The translations under genes were made by a program, and so were the position numbers. From the NCBI GenBank assembly GCA_023362775.1, contig JALMGJ010000025.1, positions 8,214,001 through 8,278,000 of the forward strand: DNA of 64,000 bases, in the 5' to 3' direction. The DNA comes from Charina bottae (Eukaryota; Chordata; Lepidosauria; Squamata; Charinaidae). Below are positions 52,729-63,958 of the stretch, in pieces. The first letter of the stretch is position 1; every line of letters begins with the position of its first letter. The notes under the pieces are model-generated. The model saw nothing but the letters and a program-made list of their open reading frames with translations, was not told the DNA's origin and searched no databases.

Positions 52729-53701
52729 TGGTATAGGCTTTCACAGCAGGTATATGTTGGGCTCCAGGGTTTAGTGACCATGGTTTAGAGAACAGATTTC
52801 CGCACATTTCACCAGCAACTGTGGTTGGCATCTTGAGAAGCAAAGTGGTGTGCCACATAGTCCATAAGCAACTAAGCAGGGACTGACTGGGCTCCTGGTT
52901 TTATAGCCAGATGTCCTGACTTCTGATTGGCCTTTAGCCAAGCTGGTTTCTGATTGGTGCAGGTTAGTGAGGGCTAGTATCTGATTGGTTTTTGTTTCTG
53001 CCCAATCCTGATTGGCCATTTTGGTGGTGCTGGTTCCTGATTGGTTCTTGGTTTGTACTGGGTTCTGGTTGGTTAATCTGAGCATCTGAGTCCTGTTTAG
53101 GTCCTTCTCCAGGCAAGTTTCTGATTTGCCAATTTTTGGGAGGTGGTTCCTGGTTGGTCCTGCTTTAGGGCAGGATCTTGGTGTGGTGCAGGGCAGGTAA
53201 CCACCTTTTGTTAATCTTCAGACTTTATTCTTTCCTGTTGAAGCTGTTGGGATCTTTGTGGATCTCAATAGCCTCTCTGTGCAGGTGTGCATAATAATTT
53301 GATGTTGTTGACAGCACTTGTGTGTCCTTGAATTGAATTTTATTATCATTATGGTGCAGCGCATGTTCTGCTACTGATGATTTTTCAGACTGCCAGCATG
53401 AACAAAGGACCAATCAGGAACCAACACCACCAAAACGACCAATCAGGATCAGGCACAAACAAAGAGCCAATAAGACACCAGCCCTTACCAACCTGCACCA
53501 ATTGGAAACCAGCTCAGCTAAAGGCCAATCAAAAGTCAGGAAACCTGGCTATGAAAACAGGAGCCTAGTCAGTCCCTGCTCAGTTGCCTGTAGTCTGTGT
53601 AGGAAACCACTTTGCCTTTGAATATGCCACTCACAGTTGCTGGTAGGAAATCTGTTCTCCAGACCAGAGTCACTAAACCCTGAAGCGCAGCACTCCCAAC
53701 A
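52729..53701 (-). mobile_element. Penelope-like element remnant with ~308-bp inverted terminal arms
   Basis: The left arm (52755-53061) and right arm (53393-53701) are diverged inverted copies. Shared words, plus strand at left: CAGGGTTTAGTGAC, GAGAACAGATTTCC, CCAGCAACTGTG, AGCAGGGACTGACT, GATTGGCCTTTAGC and GGTTCCTGATTGG. The interior (53062-53392) encodes, on the minus strand, the end of a Penelope-type ORF (next entry). Inverted arrangement of terminal repeats is known for Penelope-like elements. The 52729-52750 start (ATAGGCTTTCACAGC) matches the terminal CATGAAAGCCTTCGAC seen at 46.74 kb. Confidence 0.7.
53225..53413 (-). pseudogene. Penelope-like ORF, GIY-YIG endonuclease C-terminal piece
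   Basis: The minus strand reads SVAEHALHHNDNKIQFKDTQ, VLSTTSNYYAHLHREAIEIH and KDPNSFNRKE. The pattern (S)xVAEHALxxxHxIxFxxTxVLxxxxxYYxRLxREAIEIxK...FNRKE is typical of the GIY-YIG endonuclease C-terminal region of Penelope-like retroelements, in which REAIEI carries the conserved glutamate. Only this short piece remains; the RT and the GIY-YIG start are absent. The protein appears to continue into the CCAAT-rich arm as Asn/Gln/Pro-rich repeats (TNQKPAWLKANQKSG), as the C-terminal tail does in some of these elements. Confidence 0.65.
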
Positions 53702-55620
53702 GGTCTACAAATTTCTAATTATTTATTTCAGAGGTAGATTCATCCAAGAATCCAGCCAAAATGAAGGAGAAGGGATGTGCACAAAAGAAAATAGTAGTAG
53801 TAGTAATAAATGTATTTTTATTTATAATTCTTGACCAATCCAATATAGTGTACATAATTATAGCAAAAAACAACCTATACAAATGTTTAAAGTGTAAAAT
53901 TAAAAAAAATGAATAAATAGCAGAATCACTAAAGCGGAAGCAAAAAATTGCAACCTGACAATAAAAGAAAATAGTTGCATCCACAGATTTGCTCACATCT
54001 GCAGAGCACTCCTTTCAGATTGCCTCTGAGAAAATGCAGCCCTCAAAGGACAGTTATTCCTGCTGTAGAAAGTATGGAAAGTTATCATTTTCAGTTGGAT
54101 CTAGATTTTCAACTGCGACTTGCATTGACTTTTGTCTCAACTTACATACATGAAAGAGCAGAGCAAAGTTAGACTGGTTAATGTGGTATATTGGACATCC
54201 TAATAAACACATTATTTTCTTCAAGGATATTATACAGTTAGGAAGTTATAGGCAAAAAGCTTTATGGAAAGCGCTACTGCTAGCAAACACAGCTTCTGAT
54301 GGTTGTAAAAAAACAACTGTAGACAACTCGTGTTAATTATGGTAGAATGAAGATGATGAAATTCAGCCCAGCATTAAATATAAGTTTTCTTAGTCTACTA
54401 ATGATAAATATGAGGCATTGATTTTTATTAAGCCAATAGTAAATAGGTTGCTTTACAAGCTAACTTAAAGAAAATACCTTTGTGATCCATTATTAGAGTG
54501 CAATAATAGAATGTAGAGAGAACAGTTCAAATGGGTGATTGGGAGGAAAGGGGCTTACAGGTATTCAGTTGAAGATAAAGACTAAAGGATTAAGGCAAAG
54601 GATTTTCAGAAAGCTGCAGATTCTTTTTAGAGCTTCAGCAAATACAGTGACCTGATTTATACAAGTTGAATAAATCACAATTTGCTGTCGGACTCATGTA
54701 ACACACTAAGCCCCAACCAAACAAATTGCATTATAGCTTAACACAGTAGGTGAACCAGCCAGTGATTTAACTTAAGCTTCAATCCTCAGCTTCCTTTTTC
54801 CTGTGATAAGAAACCCATATTTTCTTCTTCACATAGCAATGAAATGCCCAACAGCTGTTTTGTATACTATGCTAGCCATTTGAATGAATGAATAAAACAG
54901 ATACTCCTCTGCAAAGCAAATCGCTCTGTTTTTGGAAATGCAGTAAGTTCATTTGAGTTCAGTTCATGCCGCGTTGTAAATGGACTACAACTAATACCTG
55001 CATTGTAGCTTTGAGAACCTCACCTCAACTAAACTCAGATGGCAAGCCAGCTGCTTGTTTCTGTACAAGGTGACCTTAAGGCGCAGGCAACATTCCTGTT
55101 AAAAGAGACAACAGAATAAATGAACACACAAATAACATGTTTCTGTTCTCAGCCTCAGCCCTGGCAAGCCTTCATAAATGTTAACATTTTGTTTAATTTT
55201 CAGCATTGACACTGATTGATATCTAGTTAGATTTCTTTTTCTTGTCTGTTACCTCTTGCCTCCAATTTCTTTTGCTTACTTCTTCTTACTCTTTTTTCTG
55301 CATTTAGCATAATGCTGTTCATCATGAAAGGGAATAACTGCATAGATGCGCATGTATGTATGTATTACTGTACTGGATAGCATGGCCTTTTCACTTTATT
55401 TTTTGTGGGGTTTTGTGTGTGTGTGTGTGTGTGTGTGGGGTGCACAGAAAGACACCTTTGTGAGAGTTTCTGTAACATGTGCCAAAGCAATTTGGCTAGG
55501 CTTGGATGCTCAGCATCTTGACACAGATAGGTAACATTTGTTGTTGTTCCTCAGGCAAGTAGAGGTCTTGCGTGACCCAATAATGATCATAATCATAATA
55601 ATGCTTCAGCGAGTTTTTCC
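53702..55620. other. No gene recognised (1.9 kb)
   Basis: Short simple repeats only: (AGT)n at 53790-53803 and (TG)n at 55415-55437. Confidence 0.4.
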
Positions 55621-55627
55621 AATATAT

Positions 55628-56292
55628 AATAATAATAATAATTTATTAAGTTTATATGCCGCCCAACTCCCAGTGACTCTGGGCAGTTTACAATTGTTAA
55701 AACATTTAAAAAACAAAGAACAATACAGAAACCATAAAAACAGCACAAGACAAAGTGGCAGAAGGGAACAGAAAGGAAGAAATGGGCATCAATCGTCCTC
55801 TCCAAAGGCCTGGGTGAAGAGCCAGGTCTTTAAGGCCCTTCGAAATCCAAGTAGGGTGGGAGCCATTCAAATTTTGGGGGGGAACTTCATTGCAGAGGGC
55901 AGGTGCTGCTACAGAGAAGGCACAATTCCGGGGTCCCGATAGGTGGCATTGTTTAATCGATGGAACCCAGAGTGCATGAACCCTGCCAGATCGAACCAGT
56001 CAGGCAGATGTTATGGGAGACAGGCAGTCCTTAAAGTAACCAGGCCCTATGCCATGTAGGGCTTTATAGGTAGTGACCAGCACCTTGAATTGCACCTGGA
56101 AGCAAACTGGCAACCAGTGCAGCTCGTGAAACAGAGGTGTTACACGGACATATTGAGGCATGCCCATCACTGCCCATGCTGCTGCATTCTGGACCAGCTG
56201 AAGCTTCTGGGTGGTCTTCAGGGGCAGCCCCATATAGAGTGCTTTCAAGTAGTCAAGCCGTGAGGTGACCAGGGTATGAGTGACTGTCTAAC
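55628..56292 (-). pseudogene. L2/CR1-type LINE 3' end
   Basis: The tail is at the left ((AAT)n, TTTATTAAGTTTATATGCCG, CCCAACTCCCAGTGACTCTG). The minus strand encodes ALYMGLPLKTTQKLQLVQNA, RVTPLFHELHWLPVCFQVQF and KVLVTTYKALHGIGPGYFKD (56248-56000), the same region as 14.9-15.1 kb. Downstream come the complement of the RxxFSxxAPxxWN-type end and the UTR. It ends in an (AAAT)n run at 56293-56331, which is probably independent. Confidence 0.88.
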
Positions 56293-56299
56293 ATGATAA

Positions 56300-56330
<31 letters not shown>

Positions 56331-56331
56331 A
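56293..56331. repeat. (AATA)n microsatellite
   Basis: About nine AATA units adjoining the LINE. Confidence 0.95.
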
Positions 56332-58869
56332 TGCAACAATGACTGCTCAGAGGCATGATATCCTGAAAAACCCAAAAAGGTCCAAGGCCTCAGAGATGTC
56401 ATTGTAGCTTTATTATCACTCTGTAGCATCCCAGCAGTTAGCGCAAGCCAAGCAGAAAATAGGGTGCCTTTGGACAGCCCCATCTGCTCAACAATCTGTC
56501 TGTTGGTTCAGGAAGGTCAGAAACTCATCTGAAGTAAATAGTATTCTACATGACATGGCCAAAAAAAATCAACCCCCATATAAAAAAAAAACTAAGGTGG
56601 TGGGATAAGACAGCAAGCATTTTCTCTTCCCTTTAAATCCTGTAGCATCTAGAGCATGTTTCTTCTCTTCAGTCTGGGTCTATTTCAGTGGCCTTCAATG
56701 TGCCTCAGAATTTGTAATAAAAACGTTTCATTAGGTTCACATAACATAGAATGGATTTTAGGCAATGCTTGTTGTTGTTGTTATTTACATAAAAAAGGGG
56801 TCATGCTGGATCAAAGGAGAGAGAAAGAAAGAGGCTGTGACCATTCCCTTTTCTTTTTAAATTCACTGTAAATGTGCAGTTATCACGTAGAGTGTAGTCC
56901 TGTTCTAATCCTGAAATTGATGTCATTTATGTCACTATTATTTATGCATGGTCCACCCCACTCTTCATGCTGTTTATACAAAAGTTAGCTGAGGGCAATC
57001 TTTTATTTTTTATGATGCATTTCAAACAACCCTTTTTATGTAGTGTGTGTGTGTGTGTTTGTGTATGGAGAATAAAATAAAAAGTCATTTTTTTAAAAAA
57101 AAATAACCCTCAGCCAGTGAATTAGTGGACTTACAGCTTTGACTATCATTTAGAAATTATAGATTTCGGCAAAAGTATTGCAAAGAGAGCTGATATTTCC
57201 AATCTATGCATGCTTTCCTGAATTTTGTATTCAGTGGGATTTCCTCTCAAGTAAGCTTACAGGGGATTGCTGTCTAACAGATATTATTTGCAGCCCAAGA
57301 TTAAGAGATGCAAATATATCAGTTCGGTTTAATTTGCAAGCCTACACGCGCCATCACTTTTTCATATCTAGTAATGATATTTTAATTAGTTTGGAATACT
57401 TAAGGAAGAGGTAGGACAGCAAACAGATGAACAACAGCAATTAATCACACCAGGAAGTGTCAACCCAGAGTTTCAAAAATGGTTAAAGCAAAGTTCTTGA
57501 GCCTGTTGTTTTTAGCTTTTATCCTATTTATAGCCTCTACTTCTTTCAAGAAGCTCAGGGTGGGACATATGGATTTGCTGTCCCTTCTACCCTTCAACCA
57601 GCCTGTAAGGTACTTCAGGCTGAGAATGTCAGCATGGTTTAGATGAGGTTCATGGCTGCGTGAGAAATAGGGTAACTGCATGTCCTATTTATAAAGGATA
57701 GTGCTTTCTTGCTATTCTTGAAGGTGCTCCATTTGATTGTTTATTAGAGTACAGTCATCTCTTCAAAGGGCTATTCAGTCGAAGTTTGGTTTAAAGATAA
57801 AATGAGTGGGGTAGGGTTTTTAAAAAATACAGAGATATCAGTTTGAATAAACCAACATTGTCTGCTTACATTAGCTTCTCTGACCCTTGCCATTCTATTT
57901 GCAGCCTTCCAAGACCCTGAAATGCCACTGCCAAAATTAGGCTGCAAATTGACTGAATATTGCAGAATATTGAATAAAGATAGACATTAGAATAGGGAGC
58001 ATGGTCATTTTGGAATATTTGCAGATTGTGAGGCTTTTGAATGGTGGAAATAGTAGTGCTTTTTCTCTCAGGCACTTCCTGTTCCCATTCCCATACTGAA
58101 AAATAGTTCTATATATTACCCAACCATTTTCTGTGGCCCTTGAACTGGGTGAGGGAATAAATCATTACTCTTTCTCAACCAGAGGGAGATGTATGCAAAA
58201 TTCATATGCCAATGAAGTAACTTGGTTAAGAGTTCCATCATAAGATCAAAGCAAAAAAGCTACTAACAAAATATCTCAATTACACTTATGGGCAATGACC
58301 TCAATCCTATTTGTAAATACCGGAGAAACTGCTATTGAACAGATTGACGCTTACTTCTCTGACTAAATCAGCTCAACTTAGGAGATACATGGAACATTAT
58401 CAAGAGATCTACAGCCTTGTGGAATGCACAAAGTAAAAAATGTAAATACACTTGTGTCCAAGCATAGATCGATACAGATGTGGGCATAGAACAAAACATA
58501 TCTTTATGTAAACAGCACTGTAACTCTTCTGTTATTTCCATTCATCCATTCTAACTGCATGCCACAGCCATTGTTGCTTTAAAAAATACAATCTTCTTGT
58601 ATTTCAAATATATGAAGCTAAACTTGGTATTGGATAAATTGATGGAAGCAAATAGATACAATCTCAATTTTATTTATTTACAAACTAGCAGCAAAGCTTA
58701 ATTTATTTACGTATTTGAGACTAGCAGCAAAGCAACAGAGATTATATTTGACAAGAAACTTGCTAGGCAAGGGGTGAAAAAGTATATGTTTCAGTGAGGT
58801 AACATCATACTAATTGTGAGGTAATGAAAAAAAACGAGTTATTGGTGTCCAGAACACCATTAAAGAAAA
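56332..58869. other. No gene or repeat recognised (2.5 kb)
   Basis: Only short (TG)n at 57042-57062 and A-runs. Frames such as 57178-57414 and 57866-58075 show no recognisable domain. Confidence 0.4.
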
Positions 58870-58877
58870 CTCCAGGA

Positions 58878-58965
58878 CAGTGTTTCTCAACCTTGACAAT
58901 TTTAGGATGGGTGGACCAACTTCCAGAATTCCCCATCTTAAAGTTGTCAAGGTTGAGAAACACTG
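58878..58965. mobile_element. Foldback hAT MITE, short copy
   Basis: CAGTGTTTCTCAACCTTGAC at the left and GTCAAGGTTGAGAAACACTG at the right, 88 bp, with most of the middle lost. Flanks CTCCAGGA (58870-58877) and CTCTAAGA (58966-58973) agree at 6 of 8. Confidence 0.87.
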
Positions 58966-58973
58966 CTCTAAGA

Positions 58974-59600
58974 GAATGCTAGTGTTGTTGCTGAAATTAT
59001 AAAGCACTGCAATAAATACGAAAGCCACAAGCTCTTCTTGGAATGCATAGAATGCTGTGAGAAGTGATTGCAAAGCAGAGACAGGCTGAAAGAATAAAAG
59101 TCTTGATCCATGTTGTCTATGAAGTTCACAGGTATTAGTGAACTTCTACCTGGCAAAACTTTTTATTCCCCATACCTGGACATCTGAAGAGTGAATTCTG
59201 GAGGCCTTATTTTCTAGTAGTCCCCATCACTACTGTCCATGGTCCTGATACTGATTTCTGGTCTTAGTATATTTCATTGCAAAATAGCATATATACAAGA
59301 CAGCATATTTAGAAAGTGGCTTAGTTTGTTTTTTTCCCCTTTTTCATTCAGCAAACACTGACATTAAGAATAATTCCAAGATGGCCATATGTTGTACTGT
59401 AAGTCCCAGTCTAAACAAAAGATTCCTTCCAGGAACCTTGCATAAGCTAATTTTTCTGGATGTCAAATTGTGTACCGTGTGTAAAACTGCAGCTACATTA
59501 TTTGCATATATGCAAAAACAGTTGCCATGGTTTTGCACCTGGTAGGTAAAGTTGGGCTTAGTTAAGCCAGGATTTGTGGAATCAATAGACTACATACATA
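58974..59600. other. No gene or repeat recognised
   Basis: Nothing recognisable. Confidence 0.35.
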
Positions 59601-59607
59601 CATACAT

Positions 59608-60069
59608 ATGTTGATGCAGTGCAACAACACAGTAACAGCAGAGTCACCAACAGCAGAAACGGAACAGTACTGGAATAACATATGGGAGAAAGAGAAGACA
59701 CATAACACCCATGCAAAGTGGCTGCAGGACCTGAGAGCAGACCACAGAAATCTCCCAAAGCAGGAACCAGTCACCATCACAGTAGCAGATATCCAACAGC
59801 ATGTCAAGAACATGAAGAGCTGGACAGCACCTGGCCTGGACATGATCCACACCTACTGGCTAAAGAAACTAACAGCAGTGCATGAACGCCTAGCAGCACA
59901 GATAAACCAGCTGCTAGCAGCAGGCTCCCACCGAGACTGGCTAACACAAGGTAGGACAGTGCTGATCATGAAAGATCCCAACAAGGGAACAACACCATCC
60001 AACTACTGGCCAATAACCTGCCTCCCCAGGTTATTGACTCCTTCTCTGTCCAGAAGAGTGCAATGCTAG
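59608..60069 (+). pseudogene. R4/Dong-type LINE fragment (start of the reverse transcriptase)
   Basis: A 153-codon open frame encodes the region upstream of and entering the RT of a non-LTR retrotransposon with site-specific-type architecture: EQYWNNIWEKEKTHNTHAKW, LQDLRADHRNLPKQEPVTIT, KSWTAPGLDMIHTYWLKKL (APGxDxI motif), EGRTVLI-type GRTVLIMKDPNKGTTPSNYW and PITCLP (RT motif NYRPIxCL; here R is W). The frame then degenerates after 60030, and the catalytic YxDD domain is missing. A (TACA)n run precedes it. Similar proteins occur in Anolis and other squamates as R4-clade elements. It is truncated at both ends, but the part seen has few lesions. Confidence 0.78.
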
Positions 60070-60074
60070 GAACA

Positions 60075-60176
60075 GCTAAGATACTGTGCAGAACCCTCAA
60101 ACTCCCAGGCCTCTGGTAGAGGACTTGAGGTTGAGGAAGACACATACTACCCATAGGGGTGAGAAGGGAATTTTTT

Positions 60177-60210
<34 letters not shown>

Positions 60211-61040
60211 CCAGTAAGAATAAAATATTTACTAACCATTCTCCCAGTACATTTCTTCCTTGTCAACACCCAACTGTAAAACATTCCCTGCTCACTGGGT
60301 TTTCATTATCAATCATATGATCAGGGCAAAGTCATAATGGAATCAAATTGATGGGTAGAGACATCTAAAATTAGATTTCTACCAACATGATTTTTACCAT
60401 GAGATACATATTTGTTAAGTAGAGGAAGGTGGAGAGATCGTGTCTGTAGGTTATTCAAAGCTAAATTCCACTGCACATACTGTAGTCCTAGAAAAGAGTG
60501 AATAAGATTGTGGATAAGTAGTTGTTTCCTATAAAATGATATTAATATAAGTATTGCATGACCAAATTCAATACAATGACAGCAGCAAGATTATCATGTA
60601 TATATTTATTTAATTTATTTATCTAAGTATGCCACAATTTTATCTTGATTCATGGCAGTTGACAACAATTAAAAGATCCATGGTACATATAATAGTGTAA
60701 AACAATAAAATGTCCACAGTAAATAATAAACAATGTCTACGGTAAAGAACATAACAAAAATACCCTAACAGTCTACCACGATAATTAAATTAATACATTC
60801 CAAAGTACAACAATCCTGTAACAATTGCACAGGTAGTTCTTGACAGCTGTAACTGTGACAGACTAGCAGGCACTTTTTAACAATTCGTGCCACTTTTTAA
60901 ATTATCTGTTCTCTATGTATGCTGTTGATACACTTGCATTTATTTTACTATAGGATGCTGCATTGTAGCCACCTTGAGTACTTCACGAATAAAGGAAGAT
61001 TAAGTAAATCTCCAGTCTACACCATTAAACATGCAGGTAT
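60075..61040. other. No gene recognised; (CA)n and a LINE-tail trace
   Basis: (AC)15 lies at 60180-60209. At 60602-60665, TTTATTTAATTTATTTATCT, then GCCACAATTTTATC resembles a very old minus-strand L2/CR1-type tail. Confidence 0.45.
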
Positions 61041-61285
61041 TGTCAGGCCCAGCCCAAGAACAACCAAGAATCAGTCCAGCCAATCTTCAGTTCTTTATTT
61101 GCTAATGCCATACAGACAGAATCTTGCCAGACTAAAGCAACTCTGCCTAGCCTAAGGGGAAATAACCTGGGAAAGCTCTAGGGCGGGGCTATTCTGAACC
61201 TCTTAGTTTTCCCACAACTGCTCCCTGGACTATGTTTCCTCTTATCTCTTTCCCCTTCTTGGAATGTGCTCCCTCCTTCCTGACA
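61041..61285 (-). mobile_element. Probable solo LTR, 245 bp
   Basis: The termini TGTCAGGCCC and CCTTCCTGACA are inverted (TGTCAGG/CCTGACA), like the other LTRs here. On the minus strand an AATAAAGAACTG (about 61100-61090) lies 50 bp before the end. No matching 5-bp TSD was found (GGTAT against ACCAG), so boundaries or type may be wrong. Confidence 0.45.
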
Positions 61286-61896
61286 ACCAGCAGCACTGCC
61301 GAAACCCACCACAGGAACGTACTCCATTCCTTGTCTCTCGTTCTGTCAGCTTATCATGTAATTCAAATCATCTCTGCTAGGCGATGCACTTGCTTGTTCA
61401 CAACCTTCAGAAGGCTGGAAGAGAAGTGATGTAACAGAAGACCTGGACAGGTTCCCAGTGGTGACTGTGGGAGGAGAACCCAGATGGCCACCTCTGATTA
61501 ATTGGCACACAGTTTTAAAATGTGTCTTACAGCCATTAATTGTTGTGATGTTATTAATACTAGTCAATCTAAATTATGTTTTTGCCTAACAAAATTATAG
61601 CTCTAAATGAAACCTAAATGTTATACCTTTTTTTTTCTTTGCTCATGTATACAGATTCTGAATTTATTGCCTGTTCAGTCACTGTGGCAATATTATTATT
61701 TTATGCCAACTACTGGGGGACAAATAACTCTCCAACTATAAAGAAAGGAGAAAAAGAGGTATGTGAGCATGCAGTGTTTCATAAGGCAAAATAAGGATAA
61801 AAAGGGTAAATAGAAAACTAATTGCTTTGTTAAAAACTGTTTACTATTGGTTATTGGAACTGTATGCTAATATGAAGTGTCTTCCATCAGCATATT
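61286..61896. other. No gene or repeat recognised
   Basis: Nothing recognisable. Confidence 0.35.
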
Positions 61897-61904
61897 GTTG
61901 TGGC

Positions 61905-62209
61905 CAGCCTTTCTCAACCTTTTGACCCTGGAGGAACCCTTGAAATATTTTTTAGGCCTCAGGGAACCCCTGCACATTCAGGCTCAAATATAGGCCAGAA
62001 GTTACCAAATTATTATACTCGTTTCCTGTGTAGGCCTGTATACAGTATATGCATTAACAGCGTTCTTAAGCTAGAAATAAAGAATGAAACATACTGTGAA
62101 GTTGCTGAATTTGAAATATTTTTTAAAATAAATTGTGATCTCCCAGGGAACCCCTAGTTACCTCTCGCAAAACCCTGGTGTTCCACAGAAGCCTGGTTGA
62201 GAAACCCTG
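61905..62209. mobile_element. hAT MITE with exact 8-bp TSD, 305 bp
   Basis: The left end CAGCCTTTCTCAACCTTTTG and the right end GCCTGGTTGAGAAACCCTG are inverted repeats. GTTGTGGC flanks them on both sides (61897-61904 and 62210-62217). The subterminal parts AGGAACCC..GAAATATTTTT and GAAATATTTTT..AGGGAACCCC recur near both ends. No transposase. Confidence 0.93.
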
Positions 62210-62217
62210 GTTGTGGC

Positions 62218-63247
62218 TAGGAAGATGGACTAGGTTGAATCTTGGGAGACCAGGTTCAAGGCCACACACTTGTGGAAGCTCACTGAGGGCGCATCTGGAC
62301 TTTCTGCTTAGCCCATCACCAGAAAGGCCATTTACCATTTCCTGAGAGCAGGAACAGATTACATTGCCCTCCTCTCACTCCCAACCCATTGCAAATGCAT
62401 CCTGTGACCATGTTTTCCAGCGTTGATGCAAAACTGCTATTTTCTAACCGGAAGGAGCTGTCTTAAGCCCTTTAGAGAAGATGGTCTCCAGTATTTCATT
62501 CCAATCTAGGGCAGCCCCAGCTTTGATTGGCAGTACTGCTTGACACCCACCCACTCCTCCAGTGGCTGGTTGTTGCTCTGGACAGTCACTTCATCCTGGG
62601 CTGCTGTGTTCTCCTTTTTTTTTTTTTTAATAATCCTGCAGTTGATCCAATGATGACCTTTGAGGTCAAACAACTGACCTTTTTAGTGTAAAGTGCCCAG
62701 AGTTGTTGGGAGTTGGCGTTTTAAAAAAATCTATCTAAATAATAAAATAAATAAATATGCTTATCCCTAGAAATTTATGCTCCATTCAATTCTCACTTCT
62801 CTTAGTGGCATCCTTTCAGTTTCTGCCCAGGCTGGGTGAAGCCTGCTCCCCTTTGCTTTCCCACCCATTGCCCACAGTACTGTAAAACTTCTATTATTGT
62901 TGTTGTTGTTATTATTTAGTAACTTTAAGTTGCAACAGAAGAGCATCACTACTTTGTTTCTGTGAAGTTGAGCTACCAGTTCTTCTTCACTACGAAGTTT
63001 CTTTGGACTTTAAAAGGAAGGTAGGAATAAAAGAGCAACCTGTTCTCTTTTGCTTTGATTATTGTAGCATCAGAGCAGCAATGCTGCAATCAAGGGAAAA
63101 AGAAAGGGTCTGCTTTAGGGAAAGGAGATGATGTGGGAAGGGGTGTGAAAGCATTCATGTGTGCAAACATCTGGAAAAGCTAAAGGGAATCATGAGAAGG
63201 GAACAATTCCTAAAAGGAAAAATCAGGCATTGGCAGACTGGGGAAGC
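62218..63247. other. No gene recognised; one LINE-tail trace
   Basis: AGTGTAAAGTGCCCAGAGTT and AATAATAAAATAAATAAATA at 62684-62757 look like a decayed L2/CR1-type 3' end. (GTT)n lies at 62895-62912. Confidence 0.45.
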
Positions 63248-63315
63248 ATGGCTGGCTGGGGAATTCTGGAAGTTGAAGTCCACCCATCTTAAAGTTGCCA
63301 AGGTTGAGAAAGGCT
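63248..63315. mobile_element. Foldback hAT MITE, right half only
   Basis: ATGGCTGGCTGGGGAATTCT, GGAAGTTGAAGTCCACCCAT and GTTGCCAAGGTTGAGAAAGG match the right half of the 44.84-kb element. Confidence 0.85.
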
Positions 63316-63505
63316 GGCCTACACAAAAGCCAGACAGCTAGACTTGCCTTCCCAGTTCAGATGAGAAGAGCAAGAAGCAGGGAAATGACAGATCAGGTCT
63401 TAGGGTGGCTATAGTCCCACCGCCAACCCACTGGAATCCAGACTGGGATATCTGAAGTTGCCTTAAGAAAAAGGCAGGAGTAGAAGAGGAGACAAGCAGC
63501 TTAAG

Positions 63506-63789
63506 TAGGCTGACCATACGTCCCGTTTTGAACGGGACAGTCCCGTTTTTTTAAACAATTCCTGACCGTCCCGTCATTTTAATAAAAATGTCCATTTTGC
63601 TCCGTTCTCAATGAGAGAGCACCCACCAGCCCCATTTGCCGGGGTGCCGCAGGGACCGCGCTGCTGGCGAGGCTTTGTTAGGTGGAGTGCGTGTGTGCAT
63701 GCGTACGCACGTACGCACACCCACTTTGTCCGGCGAGCTGTGGGTAGGTTAGGGTCCCGTTTTTGTCTCAAGGAAATATGGTCAGCCTA
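63506..63789. mobile_element. hAT-like MITE with exact 8-bp TSD, 284 bp
   Basis: The ends TAGGCTGACCATACGTCCCG and GGAAATATGGTCAGCCTA are inverted repeats (TAGGCTGACCATA shared). AGCTTAAG flanks both sides (63498-63505 and 63790-63797). GTCCCGTTTT recurs near both ends. The middle has a short palindrome GTGCATGCGTACGCAC. Confidence 0.92.
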
Positions 63790-63821
63790 AGCTTAAGCTA
63801 TTGTGCAGAATTGTCCTGAGT

Positions 63822-63958
63822 GATTCAGAGCCAGTCATTATCTCCCAAACCAACCTATTTCCAATGTTGGTGGTAAAATAAAATTAGAGGAGGAAAGACT
63901 ATGTTCACCACCCTGAGTTATCAAGAAAAAGCATTATATAAATGTAATGAATAAATCA
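63822..63958 (+). mobile_element. CORE/MIR-type SINE, degenerate 3' half
   Basis: CAGAGCCAGTCATTATCTCC, AGAGGAGGAAAGACTATGTT, CACCACCCTGAGTTATCAAG and AATGAATAAATCAATA follow the family layout at low identity. Confidence 0.7.
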
